NCBI GenBank assembly: GCA_900553805.1
Contig: USEU01000063.1
Span: 1 to 10,925, forward strand
DNA length: 10,925 nucleotides
Source of the DNA: an uncultured Eubacteriales bacterium
Lineage (GTDB): Bacteria; Bacillota; Clostridia; Oscillospirales; Oscillospiraceae
Reading direction: 5' to 3'
How positions within the stretch are numbered: position 1 is the stretch's first letter; each line of letters opens with the position of its first letter. The position numbers and the translations under genes are program-made. Below the pieces are notes generated by a model. The model was not told the origin of the DNA, did not search any database, and was given only the letters and a program-made list of their open reading frames with translations. This document shows positions 1-5,787 of the stretch, piece after piece.

Positions 1-49
1 GAGCCAAAAATCCAGGCTGGGGCTTCTTGCCAAATTGTGCGGTGTTGCC
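1..49 (-). repeat. Truncated end of an IS5-like/MITE repeat
   Basis: Read on the minus strand, the sequence from 49 downward starts GGCAACACCGCACAATTTG and runs off the window. The same end, with one substitution in the first 17 bases, occurs on the plus strand from 10876. The four bases just outside it (50-53) are TTAA, which fits the YTAR target of IS5-group elements. No coding sequence is visible in the 49 bases. That it is a mobile-element end is inferred from the second copy and the flanking tetranucleotide; the other end of the element is not in the window. Confidence 0.6.
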
Positions 50-133
50 TTAAAATGGGACATTTTCTTTTGGGGCGATTCTATGCGGGCGTTATTCAAT
101 TTTCCCCCACGCTTTGTTGTCCCGACTGACTTC

Positions 134-162
134 TTGACGGGGAAATGGGATTGTGGTAAGAT
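134..162 (+). promoter_or_regulatory. Sigma-A promoter of the lipoprotein gene
   Basis: TTGACG (134-139), a 17-base spacer and TAAGAT (157-162), with TG at 154-155 one base before the -10 hexamer (extended -10). Transcription would start near 168-170. The reading frame stays open back to 35, but starts upstream of this promoter would lie outside the transcript, which supports the start at 197. Confidence 0.7.
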
Positions 163-196
163 GATGAAAATGATGAAACGGCATGGAGGTTCCGTT

Positions 197-952
197 ATGA
201 AAATCAAGAAGCTTTTTTGCATTTTGTTTGCTACCGCGCTGCTGCTTGCCGGCTGCTCCTCCCCTGCTCCGCAGGCTGTCACTGAGCCGGAGACGGTGAC
301 AGAGCCTGACCCGGCTGATCCGCAGGAGCAGATCAAGCTGCTGGAAAACAGCGTTGATATCTGGCGGGTGCCCAATGATCTGGAATACGAGCCTTATTAT
401 TACACGGTCACTGACCTGGATCACAACGGGCGGCTGGAGATCATCGGCGCTTCCACCCAGGGAACAGGCATCTACACCTACGGCGTGGTCTACGAGGTCG
501 GCGCGGACTTTTCCTCCGTTCAGGAGTGCATGACCCCCTGCAAGGAGAACTCGGATCTGCCGGAGCTGATCATGAATTCCGCCCCGGCTGCCTATGACGA
601 AGCTGCCCATGCCTACGATTACCTGTTCACCAACATCACCCGCAACGGCGCAGCGGAGCACTATCAGTCCATCGTCGCCGTCCGCCTCACCGACGGCGTG
701 CTGACCTGCACCGTCCTGGCCAACAGCTACGACCATTACATCGACTCCGGCGTAGAACAGCACGAATACGCCATCCCCGCCGGGGATTCCTTCCTCCCAT
801 CCTCCGAGGATGAATACAATTCCATCATCGAAAACTACCAAGCCGACCGCCAGGGTTTCACCGCATACTTCGAATGGTTCAACTTCGAGCAGTCTGTCAC
901 CGAAGAGGTCCTGCAAAGCAGCTGGAACGTGTTCCAGGGTTCCGTGGAATAA
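197..952 (+). CDS. Secreted lipoprotein of unknown function
   Basis: Protein of 251 residues. The N-terminus is a lipoprotein signal peptide: basic MKIKK, a hydrophobic stretch (about residues 6-17) and the lipobox LAGC with the acylated cysteine at residue 20, so the mature protein should be tethered to the outer face of the membrane. A Pro/Glu/Thr-rich linker follows (about 21-42, with a TEP repeat). The body has a D-x-D-x-N-G segment (residues 73-78, in TDLDHNGRLEI) resembling the short calcium-binding-like loops of FG-GAP or VCBS-type repeats, but there is only one. I do not recognise the family and propose no enzymatic role. The start at 197 is chosen because GGAGG lies at 185-189, seven bases upstream, and because the promoter lies just before it. 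The gene stands alone: it has its own promoter, and a strong hairpin follows the stop codon. Confidence 0.85.
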   Translation: MKIKKLFCILFATALLLAGCSSPAPQAVTEPETVTEPDPADPQEQIKLLENSVDIWRVPNDLEYEPYYYTVTDLDHNGRLEIIGASTQGTGIYTYGVVYEVGADFSSVQECMTPCKENSDLPELIMNSAPAAYDEAAHAYDYLFTNITRNGAAEHYQSIVAVRLTDGVLTCTVLANSYDHYIDSGVEQHEYAIPAGDSFLPSSEDEYNSIIENYQADRQGFTAYFEWFNFEQSVTEEVLQSSWNVFQGSVE

Positions 953-959
953 ATAAAGA

Positions 960-994
960 TAGCCCTCGATGCGTCTTGACTGCATCGAGGGCTA
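960..994. terminator. Hairpin terminator after the lipoprotein gene
   Basis: A perfect 13-bp stem (960-972 with 982-994) closes a 9-base loop eight bases after the stop codon. The plus-strand tail (CTGTTCACTTTTCG) is only moderately T-rich. On the minus strand the tail is ATCTTTATTT, so the hairpin may work in both directions. Confidence 0.65.
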
Positions 995-1024
995 CTGTTC
1001 ACTTTTCGTATCTAGCATCGGCGT

Positions 1025-1238
1025 CTAAACCTCGCTTTCTTCAAGATGGCGACGTCCTTTGTTCCCCTGAATTGCCTCCGCTCTCAATTCCTCGCGTTGC
1101 GTATGCGTCTCGTTTATTTCATCGGAGGATTGCAACCAACCAAGGCCGTCTGCTTTGCCCAGTTTATCGGGTCTTGCGCTCCTTTCTTGCCTTTATCTTA
1201 CCGTTTGGGGGCCGGTTTTTCAAGAGGGAATCCTCCAT
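1025..1238 (-). pseudogene. Possible frameshifted small gene or repeat remnant
   Basis: On the minus strand two short open stretches adjoin in different frames. The first starts at ATG 1238 or TTG 1223 and ends at TAA 1164-1166; its product is very basic (KNRPPNGKIKARKERKTR at its C-terminus). GGAGGA at 1231-1236 lies seven bases before the TTG. The second frame takes over at about 1168 and is open to TAG at 1025-1027; its product is rich in Glu, Arg and Gln (for example ETHTQREELRAEAIQ) and has no start codon with a ribosome-binding site. Joined by one frame change they would make a protein of roughly 65-70 residues. Composition suggests a decayed coding sequence or a dispersed genomic repeat, but I cannot name a family. 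It may also be chance. Confidence 0.3.
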
Positions 1239-1298
1239 AAGATTTGTGGCCGTTTTTCGTACAATGAGTAGAAATTCCTTTTTTATTCCCAATCAAAA

Positions 1299-1327
1299 TT
1301 GACGAAATCTGCACACTGTGATATAGT
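1299..1327 (+). promoter_or_regulatory. Sigma-A promoter of the 2H/GNAT unit
   Basis: TTGACG (1299-1304), a 17-base spacer and TATAGT (1322-1327), with TG at 1319-1320 giving an extended -10. The predicted start near 1334 leaves a leader of about 45 bases. I see no riboswitch-like structure in it. Confidence 0.75.
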
Positions 1328-1377
1328 GAAAAGGTAGCCGCTTTTCAATTGGTTCCGCAAAGGGACGAACGTAGGAG

Positions 1378-1899
1378 ATGATGGATACCATGCTGTGCGT
1401 AATCGCAAAGCTAAGCCGCAGCGCGACGGAGGAGCTGCGGTTGCTTCAGCGCGTTGCAGCTTCTTTTGGAATGCACCCCTCGCCGGTGTATGGACATGTC
1501 ACGATCGCTGCATACACCTCGGATGATGACGCAGAATTCATTGCGGGATGCAAAGAGCTGCTGCAAGGCATAGGCTCTTTTTCCGTTTTCTTTGATAAGA
1601 TTGAAGTATTGTCAGAAACATCCATCATTGTGGCCACACCACGAAAAGATAGCGTTTTGACGGCCCTGCATGACAGACTCGCGGCGCGATACGCCTCGTT
1701 TTTGGATCAATGGACCCGTGGCGATAGCTGGTATCCCCACACAACGCTGCTGTATCATCCGCAGGCTGATTTGGCTGGCATCTGCCGGTCTATGCAGGAG
1801 ATATTTTCTCCCTTTGAAGCCGCTGTAAACAGCATTGAATTTTCAAGGGTCAGCGAAACAGGGTATCAGATCACTGACCGGATCGCATTACGGCCATGA
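1378..1899 (+). CDS. 2H phosphoesterase superfamily protein
   Basis: A 173-residue protein with the two H-x-T signatures that define the 2H (LigT / 2'-5' RNA ligase / cyclic phosphodiesterase) superfamily: HVT at residues 40-42 and HTT at 121-123, about 80 residues apart as expected for the two-lobed fold. In characterised members the two histidines act together on 2',3'-cyclic or 2'-5'-linked phosphates of RNA or nucleotides. The substrate here cannot be told from sequence. The protein has no signal peptide and is probably cytosolic. Its length is normal for the group, and both active-site motifs are intact. The start is uncertain: GGAG at 1374-1377 abuts the ATG at 1378, so 1381 or 1390 may be used instead; the fold is unaffected. 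It is the first gene of a probable two-gene transcript with the acetyltransferase, whose start follows by about 41 bases. Confidence 0.85.
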   Translation: MMDTMLCVIAKLSRSATEELRLLQRVAASFGMHPSPVYGHVTIAAYTSDDDAEFIAGCKELLQGIGSFSVFFDKIEVLSETSIIVATPRKDSVLTALHDRLAARYASFLDQWTRGDSWYPHTTLLYHPQADLAGICRSMQEIFSPFEAAVNSIEFSRVSETGYQITDRIALRP

Positions 1900-1940
1900 C
1901 ATAGAACGGTTATTCTGCCACGAAGTGAATGAGGCGTTAC

Positions 1941-2390
1941 ATGGAAATCAAGCACTATACAAAAGGCCGTATCCCCGATGTTTTGAATTTTGAACGCGAC
2001 CTGCGCGCTGAGGAAAACTTTTGGGGATGGGAAATTGACGAAAAGTACATTGCGGACGTGACCAAAAGCTTCGTGGATCCGGCCTTTGCCGATTCCCTGT
2101 CCCTGCTTGCATATATGGATGGGAAGGTCGTGGGCCGGATCGACTCCACCAGGATATGCAGCCACTTTGACGGCTCCACAAAGGCATATCTGGATTGGAT
2201 CTGCGTCATAAAAAGCTGCCGCCATAAGGGCGTTGCACAAGCACTTATGCAGGCTCTATGCAGGGAACTAAAGGAGCAGGGCGTGGATACGCTGATCGGT
2301 CTTATTGCCTCCAACGAGGACGCCCAACGCTTCTATCGCGGCCTGCCCAACGCCAAAATCCGAGACGAGGGCATTTGGATCAATTTTTAA
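1941..2390 (+). CDS. GNAT family N-acetyltransferase
   Basis: A 149-residue protein of the GNAT fold, which transfers an acetyl group from acetyl-CoA to an amine. The acetyl-CoA-binding motif A is visible as R-H-K-G-V-A (residues 94-99 of this start), preceded by the strand AYLDWICV (about 83-90). The C-terminal motif B region reads ASNEDAQRFYRGL, with the usual Asn and Tyr of GNAT enzymes. The substrate (small molecule, antibiotic, peptide or protein) cannot be assigned. An in-frame ATG at 1929 would add four residues, but GAGG at 1931-1934 sits six bases before the ATG at 1941, so I prefer 1941. There is no promoter or terminator between it and the 2H gene, so the two are probably co-transcribed. 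A hairpin follows the stop. A functional link with the 2H protein is not established. Confidence 0.87.
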   Translation: MEIKHYTKGRIPDVLNFERDLRAEENFWGWEIDEKYIADVTKSFVDPAFADSLSLLAYMDGKVVGRIDSTRICSHFDGSTKAYLDWICVIKSCRHKGVAQALMQALCRELKEQGVDTLIGLIASNEDAQRFYRGLPNAKIRDEGIWINF

Positions 2391-2396
2391 ATGAAC

Positions 2397-2434
2397 AGCA
2401 GACAGCACGCAACCGAAATTGTGTGCTGTCTGCT
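2397..2434. terminator. Hairpin between convergent genes
   Basis: GCAGACAGCAC (2398-2408) pairs with GTGCTGTCTGC (2423-2433); an outer A-T pair and further inner pairs, including a G-T wobble, extend it around a short CCGAAA-type loop. It lies in the 63-bp gap between the GNAT stop and the stop of the oppositely transcribed FAD gene, so it can serve both. The downstream tails (TTGCGTTTAC on plus, TGTTCATTT on minus) are modestly T-rich. Confidence 0.7.
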
Positions 2435-2453
2435 TGCGTTTACTTGCCGGGGA

Positions 2454-3824
2454 TCAGAGGATCTCCGCGATCCTTCTTGCCACGTGGACACCGCTGGCGG
2501 AGGCGTGGGACAGGGAGTGGGTGACGCCGGAGCCGTCGCCGATGACGTACAGGCCCTTGTGGCAGCTCTCCAGATTCTCGTCCAGGGCAACCTCCATGTT
2601 ATAGAACTTGACCTCCACGCCATACAGCAGGGTATCATCGTTGGCAGTGCCGGGGGCGATCTTATCCAGGGCATAAATCATTTCGATAATGCCGTCCAGG
2701 ATCCGCTTGGGCAGCACCAGGCTCAGGTCGCCGGGGGTCGCGGCCAGGGTAGGACGCACCAGCCCCTCTTCAATGCGCTTGACCGTGCTTCTGCGGCCGC
2801 GCACCAGGTCGCCGAAGCGCTGGACGATGACGCCGCCGCCCAGCATATTGGACAGGCGGGCAATGCTCTCGCCGTAGCCGTTGCTGTCCTTGAACGGCTC
2901 GGAGAAGTGTTTGGCCACCAGCAGGGCGAAATTGGTATTCTCGGTCTGGCGGGCGGGATCCTCGTAGCTGTGGCCGTTGACAGTGATAATGCCGTTGGTA
3001 TTCTCGTTGACCACGATGCCGTTGGGGTTCATGCAGAAGGTACGTACATTGTCCTCAAACTTTTCCGTGCGGTAGACGATCTTGCTTTCATACAGTTCGT
3101 CGGTCAGGTGAGAGAAGATCACGGCGGGCAGCTCCACCCGGACGCCCAGATCTACGCGGTTGGAGCTGGTGGCGATATTCAGATCCTTGCACACCTTTTC
3201 CATCCACTTGCTGCCGCTGCGGCCCACGGAGGCAATGATGTTCCGGCAGGTATAGCGCTTGTCGCCTACCAGCACGTCGTAGCCGCCGTCGGTCACCTCG
3301 ATGCAGGAAACGGGGGACTCGAAGCGGAAATCCACCTCGTCCTTCAGCTCGTCATACAGCCGCCCCAGCACCACCAGGTTGATGTCCGTGCCCAGGTGGC
3401 GGACGGAGGCATCCAAGAGCTTGAGCTTATTCTGCATGCATTTCTTTTTCAACGCCGTGCCGGTGGTGGAATAGAGCTTGGTGCCCTCGCCGCCGTGGGA
3501 CATGTTGATCTCGTCCACGTACTGCATCAGCTCAATGGCCTGCTTGCGGCCGATATGCTCGTAGAGCGTGCCGCCAAAATCATTGGTGATGTTGTATTTT
3601 CCGTCGGAAAAAGCACCCGCGCCGCCGAAGCCGCTCATAATAGAGCAGGTATGGCAGCCGATGCAGCTTTTGACTTTCACTCCGTCGATGGGGCAGCGCC
3701 GCTTGGAGAGGGCGTAGCCCGCCTCAAAAATAGCGACTTTCAGCTCGGGCCGTTTCTTTTTCAGTTCATAGGCCGCAAATATGCCGCCGGGGCCTGCGCC
3801 CACAATGATTACATCATAATCCAA
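2454..3824 (-). CDS. FAD-dependent dehydrogenase, COG2509 type
   Basis: A 456-residue cytosolic flavoprotein. The N-terminus is a dinucleotide-binding Rossmann motif (IIVGAGPGGIFAAYEL, from residue 6), with the acidic residue of the second strand in AIFEAG (about 31-36). A cysteine cluster follows: Cys44, then C-x2-C-x2-C at 54, 57 and 60, leading into the glycine-rich SGFGGAGAFSDGK (64-76), the hallmark arrangement of the poorly characterised COG2509 dehydrogenases. The C-terminus has the second FAD contact, GLYVIGDGSG (about 426-435), followed by an alanine-rich helix. The electron donor and acceptor are unknown; the cysteines could bind metal or take part in redox chemistry, which is inference. 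The start is TTG at 3822-3824, chosen because GGAGG on the minus strand (3833-3837) lies eight bases upstream and the FAD motif begins immediately after. It is transcribed alone from a strong promoter, and length and motifs look complete. Confidence 0.88.
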   Translation of the reverse strand: MDYDVIIVGAGPGGIFAAYELKKKRPELKVAIFEAGYALSKRRCPIDGVKVKSCIGCHTCSIMSGFGGAGAFSDGKYNITNDFGGTLYEHIGRKQAIELMQYVDEINMSHGGEGTKLYSTTGTALKKKCMQNKLKLLDASVRHLGTDINLVVLGRLYDELKDEVDFRFESPVSCIEVTDGGYDVLVGDKRYTCRNIIASVGRSGSKWMEKVCKDLNIATSSNRVDLGVRVELPAVIFSHLTDELYESKIVYRTEKFEDNVRTFCMNPNGIVVNENTNGIITVNGHSYEDPARQTENTNFALLVAKHFSEPFKDSNGYGESIARLSNMLGGGVIVQRFGDLVRGRRSTVKRIEEGLVRPTLAATPGDLSLVLPKRILDGIIEMIYALDKIAPGTANDDTLLYGVEVKFYNMEVALDENLESCHKGLYVIGDGSGVTHSLSHASASGVHVARRIAEIL

Positions 3825-3832
3825 AGGTATGT

Positions 3833-3837
3833 CCTCC
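3833..3837 (-). promoter_or_regulatory. Ribosome-binding site deciding a TTG start
   Basis: GGAGG on the minus strand, eight bases before the TTG codon at 3822-3824. No in-frame ATG lies nearby that would keep the complete FAD-binding motif, so this site fixes TTG as the start of the dehydrogenase. Confidence 0.75.
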
Positions 3838-3857
3838 GTGGTGGTTTTGATACTCCT

Positions 3858-3886
3858 ATTCTACCGCAAGAGGACACACTTTTCAA
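3858..3886 (-). promoter_or_regulatory. Sigma-A promoter of the FAD dehydrogenase gene
   Basis: Minus strand: TTGAAA (3881-3886), a 17-base spacer and TAGAAT (3858-3863). Transcription would start near 3851, giving a leader of about 27 bases. The -35 box is only 22 bases from the target duplication of the MITE-like element, so the insertion left the core promoter intact but replaced everything further upstream. Confidence 0.75.
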
Positions 3887-3912
3887 GTCATATTATTTTT
3901 GGAGTTCCTTAG

Positions 3913-4236
3913 GGAAGCTCTGAATAAATCGTCTGCGGCTGGACAGCGGGCCTTTTGCTCCCATGCTGCGGGCTGAAAGGTGGGAAATACATACAGTAAT
4001 CCGCCACTTCCCAGTCCTTGCCTGGGAACATAATTCCTCGCTGCCAGCTCTTGCCGATTTAGGGCGTATCTGAAAATTGGAAATATGACCAACAGCGAGA
4101 GATTTTCCGCCTGATGAAGCCATTTTTTCGCGGGAATACTTTGTGTATTGCAAGAAAAAATGGTGCACAGCAGGCGGAAAAGATCCGCTGTTTGGGCGTG
4201 TTGACGGTTTTCAGATAGGCCCTAATCAGAGCTTCC
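3913..4236. mobile_element. 324-bp MITE-like element, IS5-type ends
   Basis: The ends are perfect 11-bp inverted repeats: GGAAGCTCTGA at 3913-3923 and TCAGAGCTTCC at 4226-4236. Directly outside both ends is TTAG (3909-3912 and 4237-4240), a 4-bp target duplication that fits the YTAR target known for IS5-group transposases. The GGAAG terminus also resembles IS5 ends. No reading frame inside looks like a transposase, so the element would be non-autonomous and moved by an enzyme encoded elsewhere. The right half is a long palindrome (4061-4223); the left 148 bp contains only a small hairpin (4008-4028). The element lies between the deacetylase gene and the promoter of the FAD gene. The TTAG on the right contains the stop codon of the deacetylase gene (TAA on the minus strand). 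A MITE is the best reading of the ends and duplication; family membership is inference. Confidence 0.8.
4061..4223. repeat. Long nested palindrome inside the MITE
   Basis: Successive inverted arms nest around one centre: 4061-4076 with 4208-4223 (15 of 16 match), AACAGCG 4091-4097 with 4186-4192, TTTTCCGCCTG 4103-4113 with 4171-4181, CCATTTTTTC 4120-4129 with 4154-4163, and AATAC 4135-4139 with 4145-4149. The whole 163-base segment can fold into one long interrupted hairpin in DNA or in RNA of either strand. Transcripts of the deacetylase gene would run straight into it, so it may act as a 3' stabiliser or terminator; that role is inference. Confidence 0.8.
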
Positions 4237-5706
4237 TTAGTTCAGCACCGGGTGGTGGATGGGAGGACTGTCCGTTTGCAGGGGCAGAAACTGGTAGCCG
4301 CTGCGCAGCCCCCACTGGATGATCTGCTCCACCGCATCCACGCTGAAGGAATGGATGTCATGCTGGAGCACCACCAAATACTGGTTGTCCCCCGCACCGT
4401 TCACCACATTCTGATATACCTGGGCGCTGGTTCTCGCTCCCCCGGCGTCGTTGCTGTCCACATTCCAATCAAAGTAGGAAAAGCCGCAGGCCTGCACCAT
4501 CTGCGTCAGCTCTGTCATGATGCCCTTGCTTTTCCGGCTGATGGTATTGGAGCTTCCGCCGGGGAAACGAAGCAGCCAGGTCTGCACCCCAGTGGCGTCC
4601 TGAATGATCTGCTGCATCTGGAACAGGTCCTGGAAATAAGCCTCCGGGCTGGAATAGATCTGCTGATAGCGGTGGGTGCGGGTGTGGATCCCGATGCTGT
4701 GGCCCTCGTTGACGATCCGCTGCATCAGCTCCGGGTAGCCTGTATCCACCACGAAAAAGGTCGCCTTCACCTGGTATCGATTCAGTACATCCAGGAGCCG
4801 CCCGGTGTCCGGGCCGGGGCCGTCATCGAAAGTCAGGTAAATTGTTTTTCCCTTGGGGTAGATGATGGCGGGCATCCGGCAGGGTTCCGTGGTCAGCGTG
4901 CGCTGAGCCACCGTCTCCCTGCCGTCGCTGTCAGTGACTCGGTAGGTCAGGTGGTAGGTGTCCGGCTGATAACGCACAAAGGGGTGGTCGATGGACACAC
5001 TGACCTGGGCGGTCAAGTCCCCATCCCGCCTGTCAAAGGCGGTATAGCCGGGATCGATAAAATCCTCACCAAGGGGGAGCGTCACCTGCTCGCCGCCCAG
5101 CAGCAAAAGCTCCGGCGGATAATCACTGTAAATCGGTATTTCCCGCTCCGCAGTGGCAAGATTGCCTGAGGAATCCGTCACGGAGTAAATGATCCGCCCC
5201 TCTTCCTCGGTACGGATCACACGGCCGGTGATGTCGCCGTCGTAATTATCAACGGCGGTATAGCCTGCCTCCCGATATTCCGGCGCAGGCTGAAGATCCG
5301 GGGCATCCGGCGTCAGAGTGATCAACGGGCTGACGGTATCCACCGTGCGCACGGTGCGGACGGCGCCGGCCTCCAGTCCCAAGAAGGACGCATGATATTC
5401 CAGCACATATTTCCCCAGCTTATCCTCGTTCACCCTGCCGGATATTTCCGCCCCGGTATCAAGGACGAGGCCGTTCCTCCAGAACTTTGTCCCGCGAAGT
5501 ATCACCTGATAACCCGGCTCCCGGTAGTGCTGCCCGTATTCCACGCCCAATGCGTCGCCCCCCAGCAGCTCCAGCTCCAGGGTGAAGCGATTCCAGCCAA
5601 AGAAAAGGCAGTAGGCCGCCGCTGCCAGAAAAATCACGCCCAGCAGAATAAACAGCCAGACGATTTTTCCCTTGCCCCGGTGCATCTGAACATAATCATG
5701 CTCCAT
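4237..5706 (-). CDS. Membrane-anchored polysaccharide deacetylase with Ig-like repeats
   Basis: A 489-residue protein with a short basic cytoplasmic N-terminus, one membrane helix (about residues 15-37), an outside stalk and a C-terminal NodB catalytic domain. The stalk has three Ig-like repeats of DUF5011 type (about 43-125, 127-193, 197-272); the last two show the pattern GYTA-x-D-x2-DGD-x-T and end in YxVTDSxG. The catalytic domain (about 285-475) has all five NodB motifs: TFDDGP (292-297; base Asp294, metal Asp295), HTRTH (341-345; metal His341 and His345), RFPGG (380-384), FDWN (412-415) and LQH (447-449). Such enzymes use a divalent metal to remove N- or O-acetyl groups from peptidoglycan or another surface glycan; which one is not determined. 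AGAGGAAG lies about 8-10 bases before the ATG. No promoter is clear in the 81-bp gap after the kinase gene, so the two are probably co-transcribed. The stop codon overlaps the MITE target duplication. Confidence 0.9.
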   Translation of the reverse strand: MEHDYVQMHRGKGKIVWLFILLGVIFLAAAAYCLFFGWNRFTLELELLGGDALGVEYGQHYREPGYQVILRGTKFWRNGLVLDTGAEISGRVNEDKLGKYVLEYHASFLGLEAGAVRTVRTVDTVSPLITLTPDAPDLQPAPEYREAGYTAVDNYDGDITGRVIRTEEEGRIIYSVTDSSGNLATAEREIPIYSDYPPELLLLGGEQVTLPLGEDFIDPGYTAFDRRDGDLTAQVSVSIDHPFVRYQPDTYHLTYRVTDSDGRETVAQRTLTTEPCRMPAIIYPKGKTIYLTFDDGPGPDTGRLLDVLNRYQVKATFFVVDTGYPELMQRIVNEGHSIGIHTRTHRYQQIYSSPEAYFQDLFQMQQIIQDATGVQTWLLRFPGGSSNTISRKSKGIMTELTQMVQACGFSYFDWNVDSNDAGGARTSAQVYQNVVNGAGDNQYLVVLQHDIHSFSVDAVEQIIQWGLRSGYQFLPLQTDSPPIHHPVLN

Positions 5707-5787
5707 GTGTCTTTCTTCCTCTCACCGGCTGATCGCGGCCGGGTGAATTCTCCCCGATCCATGGGACGGAGCGGGGGATGTACCTTT
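5707..5787 (-). other. Kinase-deacetylase intergenic hairpins
   Basis: The 81 bp between the kinase stop and the deacetylase start contains an imperfect hairpin (5751-5760 with 5768-5777, one mismatch) and a smaller GGCCGGGTG/CACCGGC hairpin around 5723-5745. Neither has a T-rich tail, and I see no clear promoter. They are more likely to affect the processing or stability of a joint transcript than to end it, but this is uncertain. Confidence 0.3.

Larger units (their letters stand above)
953..1377. other. 425-bp intergenic region
   Basis: Between the lipoprotein stop and the 2H gene lie, in order, the hairpin at 960-994, the possible minus-strand gene remnant at 1025-1238, a plain stretch at 1239-1298 with a T-run near 1280 in which I see nothing further, the promoter at 1299-1327, and a leader of about 45 bases. 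Its plus-strand frames have no convincing start, ribosome-binding site or protein-like composition. Confidence 0.6.

Noticed and set aside
35..196. N-terminal extension of the lipoprotein reading frame to 35
   Set aside because: It starts inside the repeat end and upstream of the promoter at 134-162; the lipoprotein signal peptide and GGAGG place the start at 197.
874..1302. Plus-strand frame overlapping the lipoprotein end and the gap
   Set aside because: It runs through the hairpin at 960-994, has no ribosome-binding site and has no protein-like composition.
2391..3923. 510-codon plus-strand frame across the FAD gene
   Set aside because: It is antisense to a complete, motif-bearing flavoprotein; its Ala/Val/Gly/His-rich product is the usual shadow of GC-rich coding DNA, and it has no ribosome-binding site.
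3893..4168. 91-codon minus-strand frame inside the MITE
   Set aside because: It runs across the palindrome and the target duplication and does not resemble a transposase; an accidental frame in a non-coding element.
4252..5169. Plus-strand frame over the deacetylase gene
   Set aside because: Antisense to a gene with all five NodB motifs; no start signal of its own.
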